From: Planctomycetota bacterium
GTDB taxonomy: Bacteria; Planctomycetota; SZUA-567
NCBI GenBank assembly: GCA_020060765.1
Contig: JAGUZQ010000049.1
Span: 39,199-103,198, forward strand
Length of the DNA: 64,000 bases
Reading direction: 5' to 3'
The notes beneath the pieces are model-generated. The model searched no databases. It had not been told where the DNA came from and saw only the letters and a program-made list of their open reading frames with translations. Of the stretch, positions 10,778-20,016 are shown piece after piece (within the stretch, counting starts at the first letter, position 1; each line of letters opens with the position of its first letter). The translations under genes were made by a program, and so were the position numbers.

Positions 10778-11632
10778 TCAGCGGTAAATTTTCCGATATT
10801 CGCGCGGTGATAATTCGACCAGTTTGCGGAAACACTTGGCGAAATAATTGCTGTCGGAAAAGCCGACCGCATGCGCGATTTCAGTAATATTCAACTCGGT
10901 ATGCCGCAATAACCTCCCCCCCTCCATCACCCGCAAACGTGCCAGGTGAGCAATCGGCGAGTTTCCCGTCTCCCGGCGGAATGCCCGCAAGAACGTATTG
11001 GTCGACATGTGTGCCCTGGTCGCGAGGCAGTCCAGAGTCAGCGCTTCGGCGAAATTCTGGTGCAGGTAACTCAAGATTTCCGCCATATCGCTGCGGGGGC
11101 GGCCGTCGCTTTTTTGCGACTTCTGATACAAGCGGATAAGATAGACAATAAGTTCCAGAAAATACGCCTCGGCCATGCTGGCGTAGCCGCTTTCCATTGC
11201 GGCGAGTTCCTGCTGAATATGGCGCGCCAGTTCGCCGAGCCGGGCGAGTTCCGGCGGAGTCAATTGCAGCCTGACGCAATCATTGCGGGGACAGTCGCGG
11301 GTAAACAGCGCATGATAGCCCGGCATCACGGCGAGGCGAGAACGGTGTTCCGGCAGTCTGGCGCTGTCGAACCTGATATTGGTCAGCAGAAAATTCCGGG
11401 GAGCGAGATAGGCGTGCGACTGGCCCCGTCGCAACAGCAGAACGTCGCCCTTGCCAAGTTGAAAAATATTGTCGCCGAGGGAATGCTCCGCCGCGCCTTC
11501 ATGCACGATGACGAGTTCATCAAAGGAATGGCTGTGGCGGGGGAAATTTTTTCCATCCAGGCCGCCGATCTCGACCGACAGGGGGAATTCTTCCCAATGA
11601 CAGGGCAGACGCAAGCTTGATGCTTTAGACAT
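10778..11632 (-). CDS. AraC-family transcriptional regulator
   Basis: 284 residues. The N-terminal half is a cupin-like sensor domain (RHSHSFDELVIVHEGAAEH, then GDVLLLRRGQSHAY). The C-terminal ~100 residues carry the two helix-turn-helix units of AraC proteins: LDCLATRAHMSTNTFLRAF, and ITEIAHAVGFSDSNYFAKCF followed by SPREYRK. The ATG at 11632 has GAGGA about ten bases upstream. It is divergent from the URO-D-like gene, with a 164-base shared upstream region, so regulation of that gene is the simplest idea. The inducer, possibly a sugar or other small molecule, is unknown. Confidence 0.93.
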   Translation of the reverse strand: MSKASSLRLPCHWEEFPLSVEIGGLDGKNFPRHSHSFDELVIVHEGAAEHSLGDNIFQLGKGDVLLLRRGQSHAYLAPRNFLLTNIRFDSARLPEHRSRLAVMPGYHALFTRDCPRNDCVRLQLTPPELARLGELARHIQQELAAMESGYASMAEAYFLELIVYLIRLYQKSQKSDGRPRSDMAEILSYLHQNFAEALTLDCLATRAHMSTNTFLRAFRRETGNSPIAHLARLRVMEGGRLLRHTELNITEIAHAVGFSDSNYFAKCFRKLVELSPREYRKIYR

Positions 11633-11796
11633 AACGCGTATTTCCTCATTTTCAGCCTGGTGATATTTTACCCTTTTTTGGTGGTATATTCAAGGCCGAC
11701 GCCAGCGCCAGGAAGTATGTTTCAGTTAGGGGAAGGAATTATTGCCTCCTTTTACCTGGGGCGCTGTCCAAAATTTCATCAATTCGGGAGATAAAA
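11633..11796. promoter_or_regulatory. Divergent regulatory region between AraC regulator and URO-D-like gene
   Basis: 164 bases holding the start regions of two divergent genes. A TATATT box at 11685-11690 could serve as a rightward -10, but I see no matching -35 and no clear AraC half-site pair. CGGGAG eight bases before 11797 is the ribosome binding site of the URO-D-like gene. Confidence 0.35.
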
Positions 11797-12951
11797 ATGA
11801 ACAACGCGACTGTAACAATCGGCTCGGTGGGGGAAGCGGTGGCATATTTCCGGGAGACCCTGCGCGCCCACCCGGAACAGGACGGGCGGTTATTGCCAAA
11901 CTATCTGATTGAAGGCAAGGCGCGGGAATATCCGCTTTTCAGCCTTAACCATCTTAACGATCCGGGCGACATGTATCAGCCTGAGGGAGAACCGGAGTCG
12001 CCTGTCGTCGAGGCGGGCTCCAACACGGAAGGAAAGCTGGCGCAAAGAATTGTCGACATGCTTATTCCGCTCCGGATGCTTAATCCTGTCGGCGGTTCGT
12101 TCGGGCTTGGGCAAGGCACCGGCACGCTGGTTACCGCGTTCGGCATTCCCCTTGATGCCGAGGCGCAGAACACCCCGGCATTCACCCTTCCCCTGAGCGA
12201 GGTGTTGTCGCAGCCGGTTCCCGATCCTGAAACCGCCGGTCTCATGCCGCGGATGAAAGAGGAGATCGCGCTGCTCCGGGAGCAGGTTCCCGCAGGCGAA
12301 TTCACCATCGGTTTTCCCGACCTGCAGGGGCCGTTCAACCTGGCCATGTCTATTACCGGAGAGGAAGCGCTTTACTCCCCTTACGAAGAACCGGAGCTGT
12401 TTGCGGAACTGCTGGAGCGGATCACCACGTTCTGGATCGCCACGCGCAAGATTCTGCTGCGCGAAATCGGCGAGGAGTATCTGTCCCCATACGAGCGGAA
12501 AGCGCCGCTGATCGCCGAATGTTCCTGCAATCTCATCAGCCGCGAAACCTACGAGGAGCACGTGCTGCCCCATGACCGCCGCATTGCCGAAGAGTTTGGC
12601 GCGGTGCGCATCCACCCCTGCAGCGGCAAGCACGTGTTCCACGCCACGCTGGAAAATCTGCCTAACGTGATCTACACCGAAGCGGGCTGGATCGACAAAA
12701 CCGTGCGCCCGCCTATACTGGTAGACGAGGCGCTGGCGGCGCTGGACGGAAAACCGATAATACTCGCCATCGGCCAAGAACTGCCTGAAGGACACGAGGA
12801 GGAAACCATCCGCCGGGATTTCGAGTATTACCGCCAGCACCCGCGTCTGTCGTTCTGCTATACCGGAATGCACTGGCGGAAAAAGGATCGCTCCCGCATC
12901 CGCGACCTGCATCGCAGAGTAGATGACTTCTGGCAGAAGAACCTGGCATAG
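11797..12951 (+). CDS. Uroporphyrinogen decarboxylase-like protein
   Basis: 384 residues with the URO-D/methylcobamide methyltransferase TIM-barrel pattern: FPDLQGPFNLAMSITG, the helix YEEPELFAELLERITTFW, and IHPCSGKHVF, which stands where the family has an HxCG-type metal-binding motif. Real HemE proteins keep conserved N-terminal arginines and a short length that are not evident here, so heme synthesis is unlikely. Relatives of this type act on unknown substrates, possibly as corrinoid-dependent methyltransferases, and are frequent next to AraC regulators in lentisphaerote genomes. No corrinoid protein gene is adjacent. Function is therefore left open. Confidence 0.8.
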   Translation: MNNATVTIGSVGEAVAYFRETLRAHPEQDGRLLPNYLIEGKAREYPLFSLNHLNDPGDMYQPEGEPESPVVEAGSNTEGKLAQRIVDMLIPLRMLNPVGGSFGLGQGTGTLVTAFGIPLDAEAQNTPAFTLPLSEVLSQPVPDPETAGLMPRMKEEIALLREQVPAGEFTIGFPDLQGPFNLAMSITGEEALYSPYEEPELFAELLERITTFWIATRKILLREIGEEYLSPYERKAPLIAECSCNLISRETYEEHVLPHDRRIAEEFGAVRIHPCSGKHVFHATLENLPNVIYTEAGWIDKTVRPPILVDEALAALDGKPIILAIGQELPEGHEEETIRRDFEYYRQHPRLSFCYTGMHWRKKDRSRIRDLHRRVDDFWQKNLA

Positions 12952-13073
12952 CCGCTCGCGCTAACGCTTTACACATCAAGCCGTTGAACGTATTGATCCC
13001 GACGGGAAACCTCCAGTGAAAATATATCGGAAAAAAGTTGATTTTCTAACCCGCATCACTATCATTTCTACAA

Positions 13074-13439
13074 TTGGCGGTGGCGATTATTGCCCAGTAC
13101 CGTCAAGCGGAGAAATCACCAGTGCCGAAAGAAATGCCTGCTTCTGTAAAGAACTCGGTAAACGTGATCAAGCGGCTGAAGGTACAGAGTCACCTGACTC
13201 CGACCGAACAGGAACGGCTGATTCACGCGCGCATCAAGGTGGCGATGTGGGCATTGGAATGCGAACGGCTCCCAGCCACTTCTTCCAACCTTTCCGTAGT
13301 GCTGGGCGAAGCCGCGCCAGAGGTTATTCGGCGGATGAAAACCTTGAGCCTGGCCGGAGAGGACAAAACCCGGGAGACGGTAGCCGTGGCGAACGACTCC
13401 GACAATCCGGCTGACGAACCAGATGAGAAAGCGGGATAG
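13074..13439 (+). CDS. Small hypothetical protein, probably a frameshifted or mis-started gene
   Basis: A 121-codon frame starting at TTG, with a plausible soluble helical segment (VNVIKRLKVQSHLTPTEQERL and HARIKVAMWALE) and an acidic tail. The TTG has no ribosome binding site. An overlapping frame from GTG 13016 gives a basic N-terminus and the start of a hydrophobic stretch (FLTRITIISTI). If one base is skipped near 13076 it continues smoothly into AVAIIAQY of this frame, forming a credible membrane anchor. So the true gene may be about 13016-13439 with a one-base insertion, real or from sequencing. An internal ATG at 13131 is another option. No family recognised. Confidence 0.4.
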   Translation: MAVAIIAQYRQAEKSPVPKEMPASVKNSVNVIKRLKVQSHLTPTEQERLIHARIKVAMWALECERLPATSSNLSVVLGEAAPEVIRRMKTLSLAGEDKTRETVAVANDSDNPADEPDEKAG

Positions 13440-13526
13440 AATCAATCCTCGATCAATTCAAACCAAATTCTGATTTCGCACATTTCACATCTATCATTAC
13501 GCCATGCGCATCAATTATTTTCCCTC

Positions 13527-13556
13527 TTGCCGGAAAATGGCGCGTGCTGTTATGAT
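13527..13556 (+). promoter_or_regulatory. Candidate sigma70 promoter of the Na+/H+ antiporter gene
   Basis: TTGCCG (13527-13532) and TATGAT (13551-13556) are separated by 18 bases, 35 bases before the ATG at 13592, which itself has TGGAG nearby. The -10 box matches 5 of 6 consensus positions. Confidence 0.5.
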
Positions 13557-13591
13557 TTATCCCGGGTAGAGAGCATATCACTGGAGAAATC

Positions 13592-16108
13592 ATGCATCAT
13601 ATGTCCTCGGTGGCCCAGACTGTCAGCGGGATAATTATCCTGCTGCTGATAGCGGCGGCGGTTATGGCTGTCACCCGGCGCCTGCATATCCCCTTCACCA
13701 TCATGCTGGTCGTGGTCGGAATGACGCTGCATTACCTTGAAAATTATCTGCCGATACTGGAGCCGCTCAGCGGTTTACAGATATCGGCCGACCTGATTTT
13801 CTTCGTGTTTCTGCCAACCCTGATTTTCGAATCTGCCTACAACATGGACGGCCGCCTGCTCAGGCATAACCTGATCCCGGTCATGATGCTGGCGGTGCCG
13901 GGCTTTCTGGTTTCCACCGCCCTGATCGGCATTTCCGTCGCCGCCCTAACCCAGACCGCCATTCTCGGGGCGCTGCTGCTGGGAGCGATTCTGAGCGCCA
14001 CCGACCCGGTCGCGGTAATTGCACTGTTCAAGGAAATCGGCGCGCCTAAGCGCCTGACCATACTGGTGGAAGGTGAAAGCCTGTTTAACGACGCCACGGC
14101 CATGGTGGTGGCGGGAATTATTCTGGAAATCATCCATGTCGGTTCTTTCACCACCACCGAAGCTGTGTCCGGCATGGCGAATTTTTTCATCCTGTTTTTC
14201 GGCGGCTTCGCCAGCGGCTGGATCATGGGAATGCTGGCGGCGCTGATCCTGGGAAAAGTGGGATCGGTGGCGTCGATCGAAATCACCCTCACCACCGTCC
14301 TCGCCTACGCGTCTTTCATTTTCGCGGAAAATGTGCTGGGCGTGAGCGGGGTGATGGCTACCCTGGCGGCGGGATTGACCCTGGGCAACTGGGGCCGCAC
14401 GAAAATTTCTCCGGCGGTACGAAAATATCTCGATCACTTCTGGGAATACCTGTCCTTCATCGCCAACGCCCTGATTTTTCTCATGGTCGGCTTGCGTCTC
14501 GACCTGGGCGGCATGTTCAGCATCTGGAAACTGCTGGCGGTGGTGGTGCTCGCCATGCTGGGCGCACGCGCGGCCATGATCTACGGGCTGATGCCGGTGC
14601 TGGGACGCATCCACAACCAGATGCCGGTGGCGCGCAGTTACCAGACCGTCATGTTCTGGGGCGGTTTGCGCGGCGCTATCGCTGTGGCTATCGCACTCAG
14701 CCTGCCGGTATTTGAAAACTCGGAAATCATTTCCGCAGCAGTGATGGGAGCGGTACTGTTCACGCTGTTCGTACAAGGCTTTACTATCCGCCCGCTCATG
14801 CAAAAGCTGGAACTGGATCGACCCCCGCTGGCCGACCAGTTGGCGCGCCTGGAACTGGCGCTGGGAGCCAACCTGCACGCGCGCAACCGGATGAGCGAAA
14901 TTTCGCGCGGCGGACTTTTTTCCGGTTCCATCGCCACCCGCCTGCAAAGCGACGTCATGATAAAAATGGACAGCCTGCATAACGAGCTGGACGAACTGCG
15001 CGCACGGGAACTCGATCCCAGGCAGGAGCGACACCTGCTGTTCATGCGCGTCTTCGCCGACGAAAAGGCCTGTTACGCGGAGTTGTTCAAGCACGGACAA
15101 CTTTCCGAAAGCGCGTATCGGGAGTTGACACTGCGCACCGATATGCTGCTCGACCATGCCCGTTACGACCCGTCTTTTATCCCAGACCGCACGCGCAAAT
15201 CCTTTTTCCGCATCCTGCAGGAAAAAGCAAACAACATCCTGGACAAGGCGCCTCTGCTGGCGCCCCTGGCCGAACGCCTGCGCGAAGCGCGGGTAGCACG
15301 CAATCAAGAAGAAGCCTGGGGAGAATACCAGGCTGGCGGACAAGTGTTAATGAAACTCGAACAGTTCGCCAAGGTAAAGGCCTTCTCGCCGGAACTGATT
15401 GGCGAGTTCACCATCATCTATCGAAACTGGCGTCAGCATTCCCGGAGCAAACTCGACCATGTGGCGGAACAGTATCCTGAGTTTTTCAACGCCATGCAGG
15501 AGCGGCTGGGGCGCCAGATAATTCTGCAAGCCGAAGCCGAGGAAATCGAGGAACAGGAGCGGCAGGGAGCCCTTCCTAAGGGAATTACCGAGCAGATGCT
15601 GACGGAAATAGAACACGACATGCACGCAGTCGAAAACATCGAACCCGCCGGTCTGCATATCGAGCCAGGCGAACTGCTGCGGGCGGTGCCCTTCTTCAGC
15701 GGGATGCCGCCCGAAGCGTTTGCCCGTATTGCCGCGCAAATGCGGCTGCGTACGCTGTCGGAAGGCGAAGTTATAATTGAACAGGGGCAACTGGGTAAAT
15801 CACTGTTCCTGATCGCGCGGGGAGTAGTGCGGGTGTCGCGCCATTTTGACGGAGCAAACACCGATCTGGCGACGCTGGTGGCGGGGGATTTCTTCGGCGA
15901 GATCGCCCTGCTCTCCCCCGAGCCGCGTTCGGCCACGGTCAAGGCAATCACGCCCTGTTCCGTGTATGCCCTCGACCGGGAAAACGTGCATCAGGCCATG
16001 GAAGAATTTCCGCAAATGGCGGCTGCGCTTAACGAGGCACTACGCAGCAGAAAGGCGGAACAGGAAAAAATTTCGCGCGCCGGCTCGATACCCGGACAGG
16101 AAGGCTGA
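13592..16108 (+). CDS. Na+/H+ antiporter (CPA1/NhaP type) with C-terminal cyclic-nucleotide-binding domain
   Basis: 838 residues. The first ~420 form about 12 membrane helices with CPA1 hallmarks: SATDPVAVIALF, EGESLFNDATAMV and FWGGLRGAIAVAIALSLP. A long cytoplasmic helical region (~420-680) follows. A CNMP-binding/CRP-like domain lies at ~690-810, with the phosphate-binding cassette GDFFGEIALLSPEPRSATV that keeps the Glu and Arg used to bind cyclic nucleotide. It should exchange Na+ (or K+) for protons across the inner membrane under control of a cyclic nucleotide. It stands alone with its own promoter and converges on the SulP gene with 6 bases between stops. The domain match suggests, but does not prove, that cAMP or cGMP gates it. 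Confidence 0.93.
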   Translation: MHHMSSVAQTVSGIIILLLIAAAVMAVTRRLHIPFTIMLVVVGMTLHYLENYLPILEPLSGLQISADLIFFVFLPTLIFESAYNMDGRLLRHNLIPVMMLAVPGFLVSTALIGISVAALTQTAILGALLLGAILSATDPVAVIALFKEIGAPKRLTILVEGESLFNDATAMVVAGIILEIIHVGSFTTTEAVSGMANFFILFFGGFASGWIMGMLAALILGKVGSVASIEITLTTVLAYASFIFAENVLGVSGVMATLAAGLTLGNWGRTKISPAVRKYLDHFWEYLSFIANALIFLMVGLRLDLGGMFSIWKLLAVVVLAMLGARAAMIYGLMPVLGRIHNQMPVARSYQTVMFWGGLRGAIAVAIALSLPVFENSEIISAAVMGAVLFTLFVQGFTIRPLMQKLELDRPPLADQLARLELALGANLHARNRMSEISRGGLFSGSIATRLQSDVMIKMDSLHNELDELRARELDPRQERHLLFMRVFADEKACYAELFKHGQLSESAYRELTLRTDMLLDHARYDPSFIPDRTRKSFFRILQEKANNILDKAPLLAPLAERLREARVARNQEEAWGEYQAGGQVLMKLEQFAKVKAFSPELIGEFTIIYRNWRQHSRSKLDHVAEQYPEFFNAMQERLGRQIILQAEAEEIEEQERQGALPKGITEQMLTEIEHDMHAVENIEPAGLHIEPGELLRAVPFFSGMPPEAFARIAAQMRLRTLSEGEVIIEQGQLGKSLFLIARGVVRVSRHFDGANTDLATLVAGDFFGEIALLSPEPRSATVKAITPCSVYALDRENVHQAMEEFPQMAAALNEALRSRKAEQEKISRAGSIPGQEG

Positions 16109-16114
16109 ATCCAG

Positions 16115-18349
16115 TTACGTTTTCTGCAGTTCATTACGCTTGTTGGCAACCCGTACCCGCGTGGCCAGATCGCGCCCCAGACCAGCCAATATCTTGAAAG
16201 CGATAGACGGGTGTTCGCGCATCATCTTCTGCAATTCGGCATTGCAAAGGCGAAAACAGGCCAGCTTACCCTTTGCGGTGACGTTGGTGGAGCGGGGCTT
16301 GCTGTCCAGGATTGCCATCTCGCCGAAACAGGTGCCGGGACAGATAGTCGCCAGTCGGGTAAGCGTCTGGGCATCGCCGTTACCAGCCCGGTGGATGATG
16401 TTGGCTTGGCCGGAAGCGATGAAATAGACGCAATCGCCGGAATCGCCCTGTTGAAAAACCGCCTCCCCGTCATTGAAAGAGCACTTGTCAAAACTGTCAT
16501 GAATCAGGGCGAACTCCTCGGCGGTCAGGGTAGAGAGTGCATCCTGGTCGCCAATACTCCGCATTTCCTCATAACGGTTTTCCTGCAGCAGTTTATCCAG
16601 CAGCCGATCCTCCGCCCGCGCCAGCGCATTGTCCAACCCGTCGCAGTAGGCCTCGTTCAGTTCCTCGTCGGTCAGGATATATCTGAGTTCGTCAAAAGCC
16701 TTCGCGCCAGCAGAAGTGTTATTCCAGCTTAAAAATAACGACACCTGCCTGGAGGCGCATTTCCTGATCAGTTGTCTGATAATGCTGGCGCCAGTGCCGT
16801 CGATCTCGAACAGGCGCTGGAAATCGAGAATGATATAATCAACGTCTTCGGCGAAGAGCTGCTCAACCCGGCAGGTAACCTTGTCCGCCGTGCCGAAAAA
16901 GAGAACGCCTTCCAGTTCGAGAATATGGATACGTTTGCCTTCCTGCTCCAGCAATCTTAACTCCCGTACCGGGCGGAGAGTGTTGGAATGGAACTGCTCG
17001 CCTTTCATTTCGCAACGAATAACCGATTTGCTCATGCGGTGCAGAAACAGCAGAATCGAAAGCACAAATCCCACCGCCAACGCCTGGGTGAAGCCAACAG
17101 TCAGCAGAACCCCCATCACCAGCGCCACCACGAACAGGTTTACCAGCGGTTTCCGGTCACTTGAGGCCAACGCCGATTTCAGCTTGAAAACCAGAAACAG
17201 GCTCCAGCCATCAAACGATTCACGGGCAATCATGACCAGCATTCCGGCCAGCACTACGGTCGGCAAGCCGGCGACCAGTCGATGCAGCAGAATCAGAACC
17301 AGCAGGGCAAATGCGCCGCCCAGTCCCCGCGAAAGCGCGGAGCGACCGCCGTAGCGATGGTTCGCGAGAGTGCTGGAGAGGCTGCCCGCGCCGGAAATCC
17401 CGCCAAACAGCGCCGTAACCATGTTACTCACCCCCTGTCCCACAAGCTCCCGATTGCCGTCGACGCGTTCCTGCGTCAGGTTTTCACCAGCAGCACAGAC
17501 CAGAAGCGAGCGCAGGGAATTGATCGCAGCAATGCCCACCGCTATCAGCAACAGCTGCCGCAGCAGGGAAGGAGACATTGACGAGATTGCCGGCCAGAAT
17601 TCCGTGGCATAGCGCGGGGTGGGAATGGCGGAAGGGATTTCGCCAATTACGGGGCCGACTGCTTCCGGGAAAAAATGATTCAACAGGTAAAAAACAGCGG
17701 TGCCGACGAAAATGCCATAGAAGGGCGCGGGGATGCTGTCGCTGACTTTCGGACCAAGCCAGATGGCGACGCACACTACCACGCCCACGCTCAGCGCATA
17801 TATCTGTATCTCAGAAAGATGATAAATTATCTCCGAAGGCGTAACCGAAGCAGGCAGTCCCAACAGGAGATTGAGCTGAGACAGAATGATGAGGATTGCC
17901 GTGCCGTTCATCAGCCCGGCAAATACGGTATAGGGAATGTATTTGACCAGGGTTCCCAATCGGCAGAGACCGAACAGCACCTGGATGGCGCCACTAAGGA
18001 AAACAGTCAGGAACAGCGCCGTGACGGCCAGCGCCGCGACTCCGGGCGCACTGACGTCGCCGCCAAATTTTCCCGCAACTATGCCGACGACGCCCATAAG
18101 CATAAAAGATGAGAGGGAAAAGGGCGCGCTGGTCATGATAGACATGGTGCCCAGCGGCGCGAGAACCAGATTGGAAATTCCCAGCGAAATCAGCCCCGCC
18201 ACGATTCCGACCGGAATATACTCCGGACCCAGCGGTGCAAACACCAGCGCGCCCATCGCCATCGCGCGCGGAAGAACGATCAGGGCGGAAGTAATCCCGC
18301 CGCCGATCTCGCCTTTCCATTTCAGGCCGGGTTTATTCGTCATCATCAT
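16115..18349 (-). CDS. SulP-family anion transporter with STAS and cyclic-nucleotide-binding domains
   Basis: 744 residues. The membrane domain (~10-405) shows SulP features: GGITSALIVLPRAMAMGALVF near the start, and GGISGAGSLSSTLANHRYGGRSA. A STAS domain follows (~455-560; DFQRLFEIDGTGASIIRQL). A CNMP-binding domain ends the protein (~615-735) with GTCFGEMAILDSKPRSTNV. The frame is open 19 codons upstream, but GGGGAG precedes the first ATG of the MMMTNK run, so 18349 is chosen as start. It probably carries sulfate, bicarbonate or a similar anion. The SulP-STAS-CNB order matches a known bacterial subgroup. Confidence 0.93.
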   Translation of the reverse strand: MMMTNKPGLKWKGEIGGGITSALIVLPRAMAMGALVFAPLGPEYIPVGIVAGLISLGISNLVLAPLGTMSIMTSAPFSLSSFMLMGVVGIVAGKFGGDVSAPGVAALAVTALFLTVFLSGAIQVLFGLCRLGTLVKYIPYTVFAGLMNGTAILIILSQLNLLLGLPASVTPSEIIYHLSEIQIYALSVGVVVCVAIWLGPKVSDSIPAPFYGIFVGTAVFYLLNHFFPEAVGPVIGEIPSAIPTPRYATEFWPAISSMSPSLLRQLLLIAVGIAAINSLRSLLVCAAGENLTQERVDGNRELVGQGVSNMVTALFGGISGAGSLSSTLANHRYGGRSALSRGLGGAFALLVLILLHRLVAGLPTVVLAGMLVMIARESFDGWSLFLVFKLKSALASSDRKPLVNLFVVALVMGVLLTVGFTQALAVGFVLSILLFLHRMSKSVIRCEMKGEQFHSNTLRPVRELRLLEQEGKRIHILELEGVLFFGTADKVTCRVEQLFAEDVDYIILDFQRLFEIDGTGASIIRQLIRKCASRQVSLFLSWNNTSAGAKAFDELRYILTDEELNEAYCDGLDNALARAEDRLLDKLLQENRYEEMRSIGDQDALSTLTAEEFALIHDSFDKCSFNDGEAVFQQGDSGDCVYFIASGQANIIHRAGNGDAQTLTRLATICPGTCFGEMAILDSKPRSTNVTAKGKLACFRLCNAELQKMMREHPSIAFKILAGLGRDLATRVRVANKRNELQKT

Positions 18350-18430
18350 CGGCTTGCTCCCCGCCTCGGCGCTGGCGCAATTAGTCCTGCTCCGATTATA
18401 ACTCATGTCGCGACAAGCACGAGCATTGCA

Positions 18431-18466
18431 AAAATAAACCCGGACAGGGTTTTGTCCGGGCTTTTA
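18431..18466 (-). terminator. Rho-independent terminator after the serine-hydrolase operon
   Basis: An 8-bp GC-rich stem (CCCGGACA with TGTCCGGG) and a six-base loop. On the minus strand it is followed by TTTATTTT, 20-50 bases after the stop of the last hydrolase gene. The other strand has a short CTTTTAT, so it is mainly a leftward terminator. Confidence 0.75.
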
Positions 18467-18488
18467 TCGACGAAAGGCTCTGTCTTAA

Positions 18489-20006
18489 TCAGCGCACGAC
18501 AAAGGACTTGACCGGCCCCTCGATACGCTCCACTTCCTCGACCAGCCGCACCGGCATCTTCTCATAGGTGCCTCGCAGATTTTTTCTTCGTCTGCGCTCG
18601 TTATCCTGTTCATCGTCGGTCAGGTGACGAATCGCATCCACCCGCCAGTAATAGGTTTTCCCCGGCGCCAATTCCCTGACCTCGATGCTGAAAGTGTTCC
18701 TGTCGACAGTCAGGAGCCTGGCGTCCTTGCTTCCGGGATTCGCCTTCCGCACCGCGTTTTCAGACTCGCCCAGATAAATCTCGTAGGTTTCGCCGTAATA
18801 GAAGCCTGCCTGCCACTCCAGGCGCAAGCCGCCATCGGTCAATCCAACCTCGGCCTTATCGGCCGGAGTGTGAACCAGTGTGGCTCCGGTAATTCTGCGC
18901 ATGATTTCGTTGGTAAGTTCATTCCCCACAAATTCATTATCGGAGGTATTGATCAGGATCAGCAACATCGCGTCGCCCCAAGGATAGTAGACGGCGCTGG
19001 TATAGTATCCGGGAACCGAACCCTCTACGCCCCTGAAGGTGCCGCGGTTGGAGACACGCTCGACCATACCCAGGGCATAGGAGTCCTCCTCTCGCTGTGA
19101 ACTGGCGTTCATAAACTTGCTCAGTTTGGCGTACGCAAGACGGGAAATAAGCTTGTCGGTTTTCATTACCGCCTGCATGGCGTGCATCGCGTCGAAAGGC
19201 GTGGCAACGAAGCCGCCAGCCGCGCCCAGAAGCAGGGAATCGGCACCGGTTCGATCCCGCATCGTGCCTTTCATGCCGGTATAACCGTGCACCATATTTG
19301 CCGGGATTTCCCGCCCGTCCTCCAGATAACCGCCGACAATATTCAACGGCTTGACAATCCGCTCCTGGAAGACTTCTGGCAACGACTTTTTTTCAAGGCG
19401 CTCTATCAGCCTGCCTGCCAGAAGATAGCCGGTATCGGAGGGTGAAAACTGGGCGTCGACTTCTCCGGCTCCGGCGCGAAGCTGCTGCCAGAGGTCGGAA
19501 AGTATCGCTTCCGGGACAATCGGACGCGCGCCCAACTGCGGAGTCTCCCCGTTCAGCATCGGCTCCTTGCGGTAATCAAAAATCCCTCCCCGCATGTTGA
19601 GGCAGTCCCGCAACGTGATCTTGTCGGAATTCGGAACCAGACCGCCGCCCAGGAACTCATCAACAGTCATGTCCAGTCGCAATTTATGCTCGGTTTCAAG
19701 TTGCAGAATGATGACGCTGGTAAGCAACCGGGTGAGAGGTCCAAGGCGGAACTGCATGTCAGGCTGGATGGGGGAACTTCCGCCAAAAGCGGCAACGCCA
19801 CTCTGGCTCACGACATTTCCCCATTCGGGTGAGGAAACCATGACCATGATTCCAGGCACCAGGCCTCGGTCGGTATAATATGCCAGTTCCTTCTGCCAAC
19901 TCAGCGGAGCTTCCTGACAGGGAATAGCATTTGACGCCTCTCCGGCATGAGCCTGAGGCAGCAACAGCAGGCAGATTAAAATGGAAAACTGGAGAACTCG
20001 GTTCAT
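18489..20006 (-). CDS. Exported serine-hydrolase-like protein with all catalytic motifs lost
   Basis: 505 residues from the ATG at 20006 (the TTG just before it is less likely). Signal peptide ~1-21. Residues ~35-390 align with the beta-lactamase/class C PBP fold of its neighbour, but the catalytic positions differ. SxxK is replaced by PLTR (~90-93), YSN by PSD (~189-191), and the HGG of the third motif by VEG. The fold-level landmarks around them remain, for example VIILQLETEHKLRLD, so this is a decayed paralogue that is still an intact frame. The C-terminal ~100 residues form a fibronectin-III-like domain (GLRLEWQAGFYYGETYEIYL, then LAPGKTYYWRVDA). It starts 10 bases after the active paralogue. 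A binding, regulatory or structural role is more likely than hydrolysis. Confidence 0.88.
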   Translation of the reverse strand: MNRVLQFSILICLLLLPQAHAGEASNAIPCQEAPLSWQKELAYYTDRGLVPGIMVMVSSPEWGNVVSQSGVAAFGGSSPIQPDMQFRLGPLTRLLTSVIILQLETEHKLRLDMTVDEFLGGGLVPNSDKITLRDCLNMRGGIFDYRKEPMLNGETPQLGARPIVPEAILSDLWQQLRAGAGEVDAQFSPSDTGYLLAGRLIERLEKKSLPEVFQERIVKPLNIVGGYLEDGREIPANMVHGYTGMKGTMRDRTGADSLLLGAAGGFVATPFDAMHAMQAVMKTDKLISRLAYAKLSKFMNASSQREEDSYALGMVERVSNRGTFRGVEGSVPGYYTSAVYYPWGDAMLLILINTSDNEFVGNELTNEIMRRITGATLVHTPADKAEVGLTDGGLRLEWQAGFYYGETYEIYLGESENAVRKANPGSKDARLLTVDRNTFSIEVRELAPGKTYYWRVDAIRHLTDDEQDNERRRRKNLRGTYEKMPVRLVEEVERIEGPVKSFVVR

Positions 20007-20016
20007 CAAGTCACTC

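Noticed and set aside
11797..12951. HemE (true uroporphyrinogen decarboxylase of heme synthesis)
   Set aside because: No heme genes nearby, the protein is longer, and the AraC-linked setting and IHPCSGKH motif suit the methyltransferase-like relatives better.
13946..15343. 465-codon open frame antisense to the Na+/H+ antiporter
   Set aside because: Composition is unlike a real protein and the antiporter frame carries all conserved motifs.
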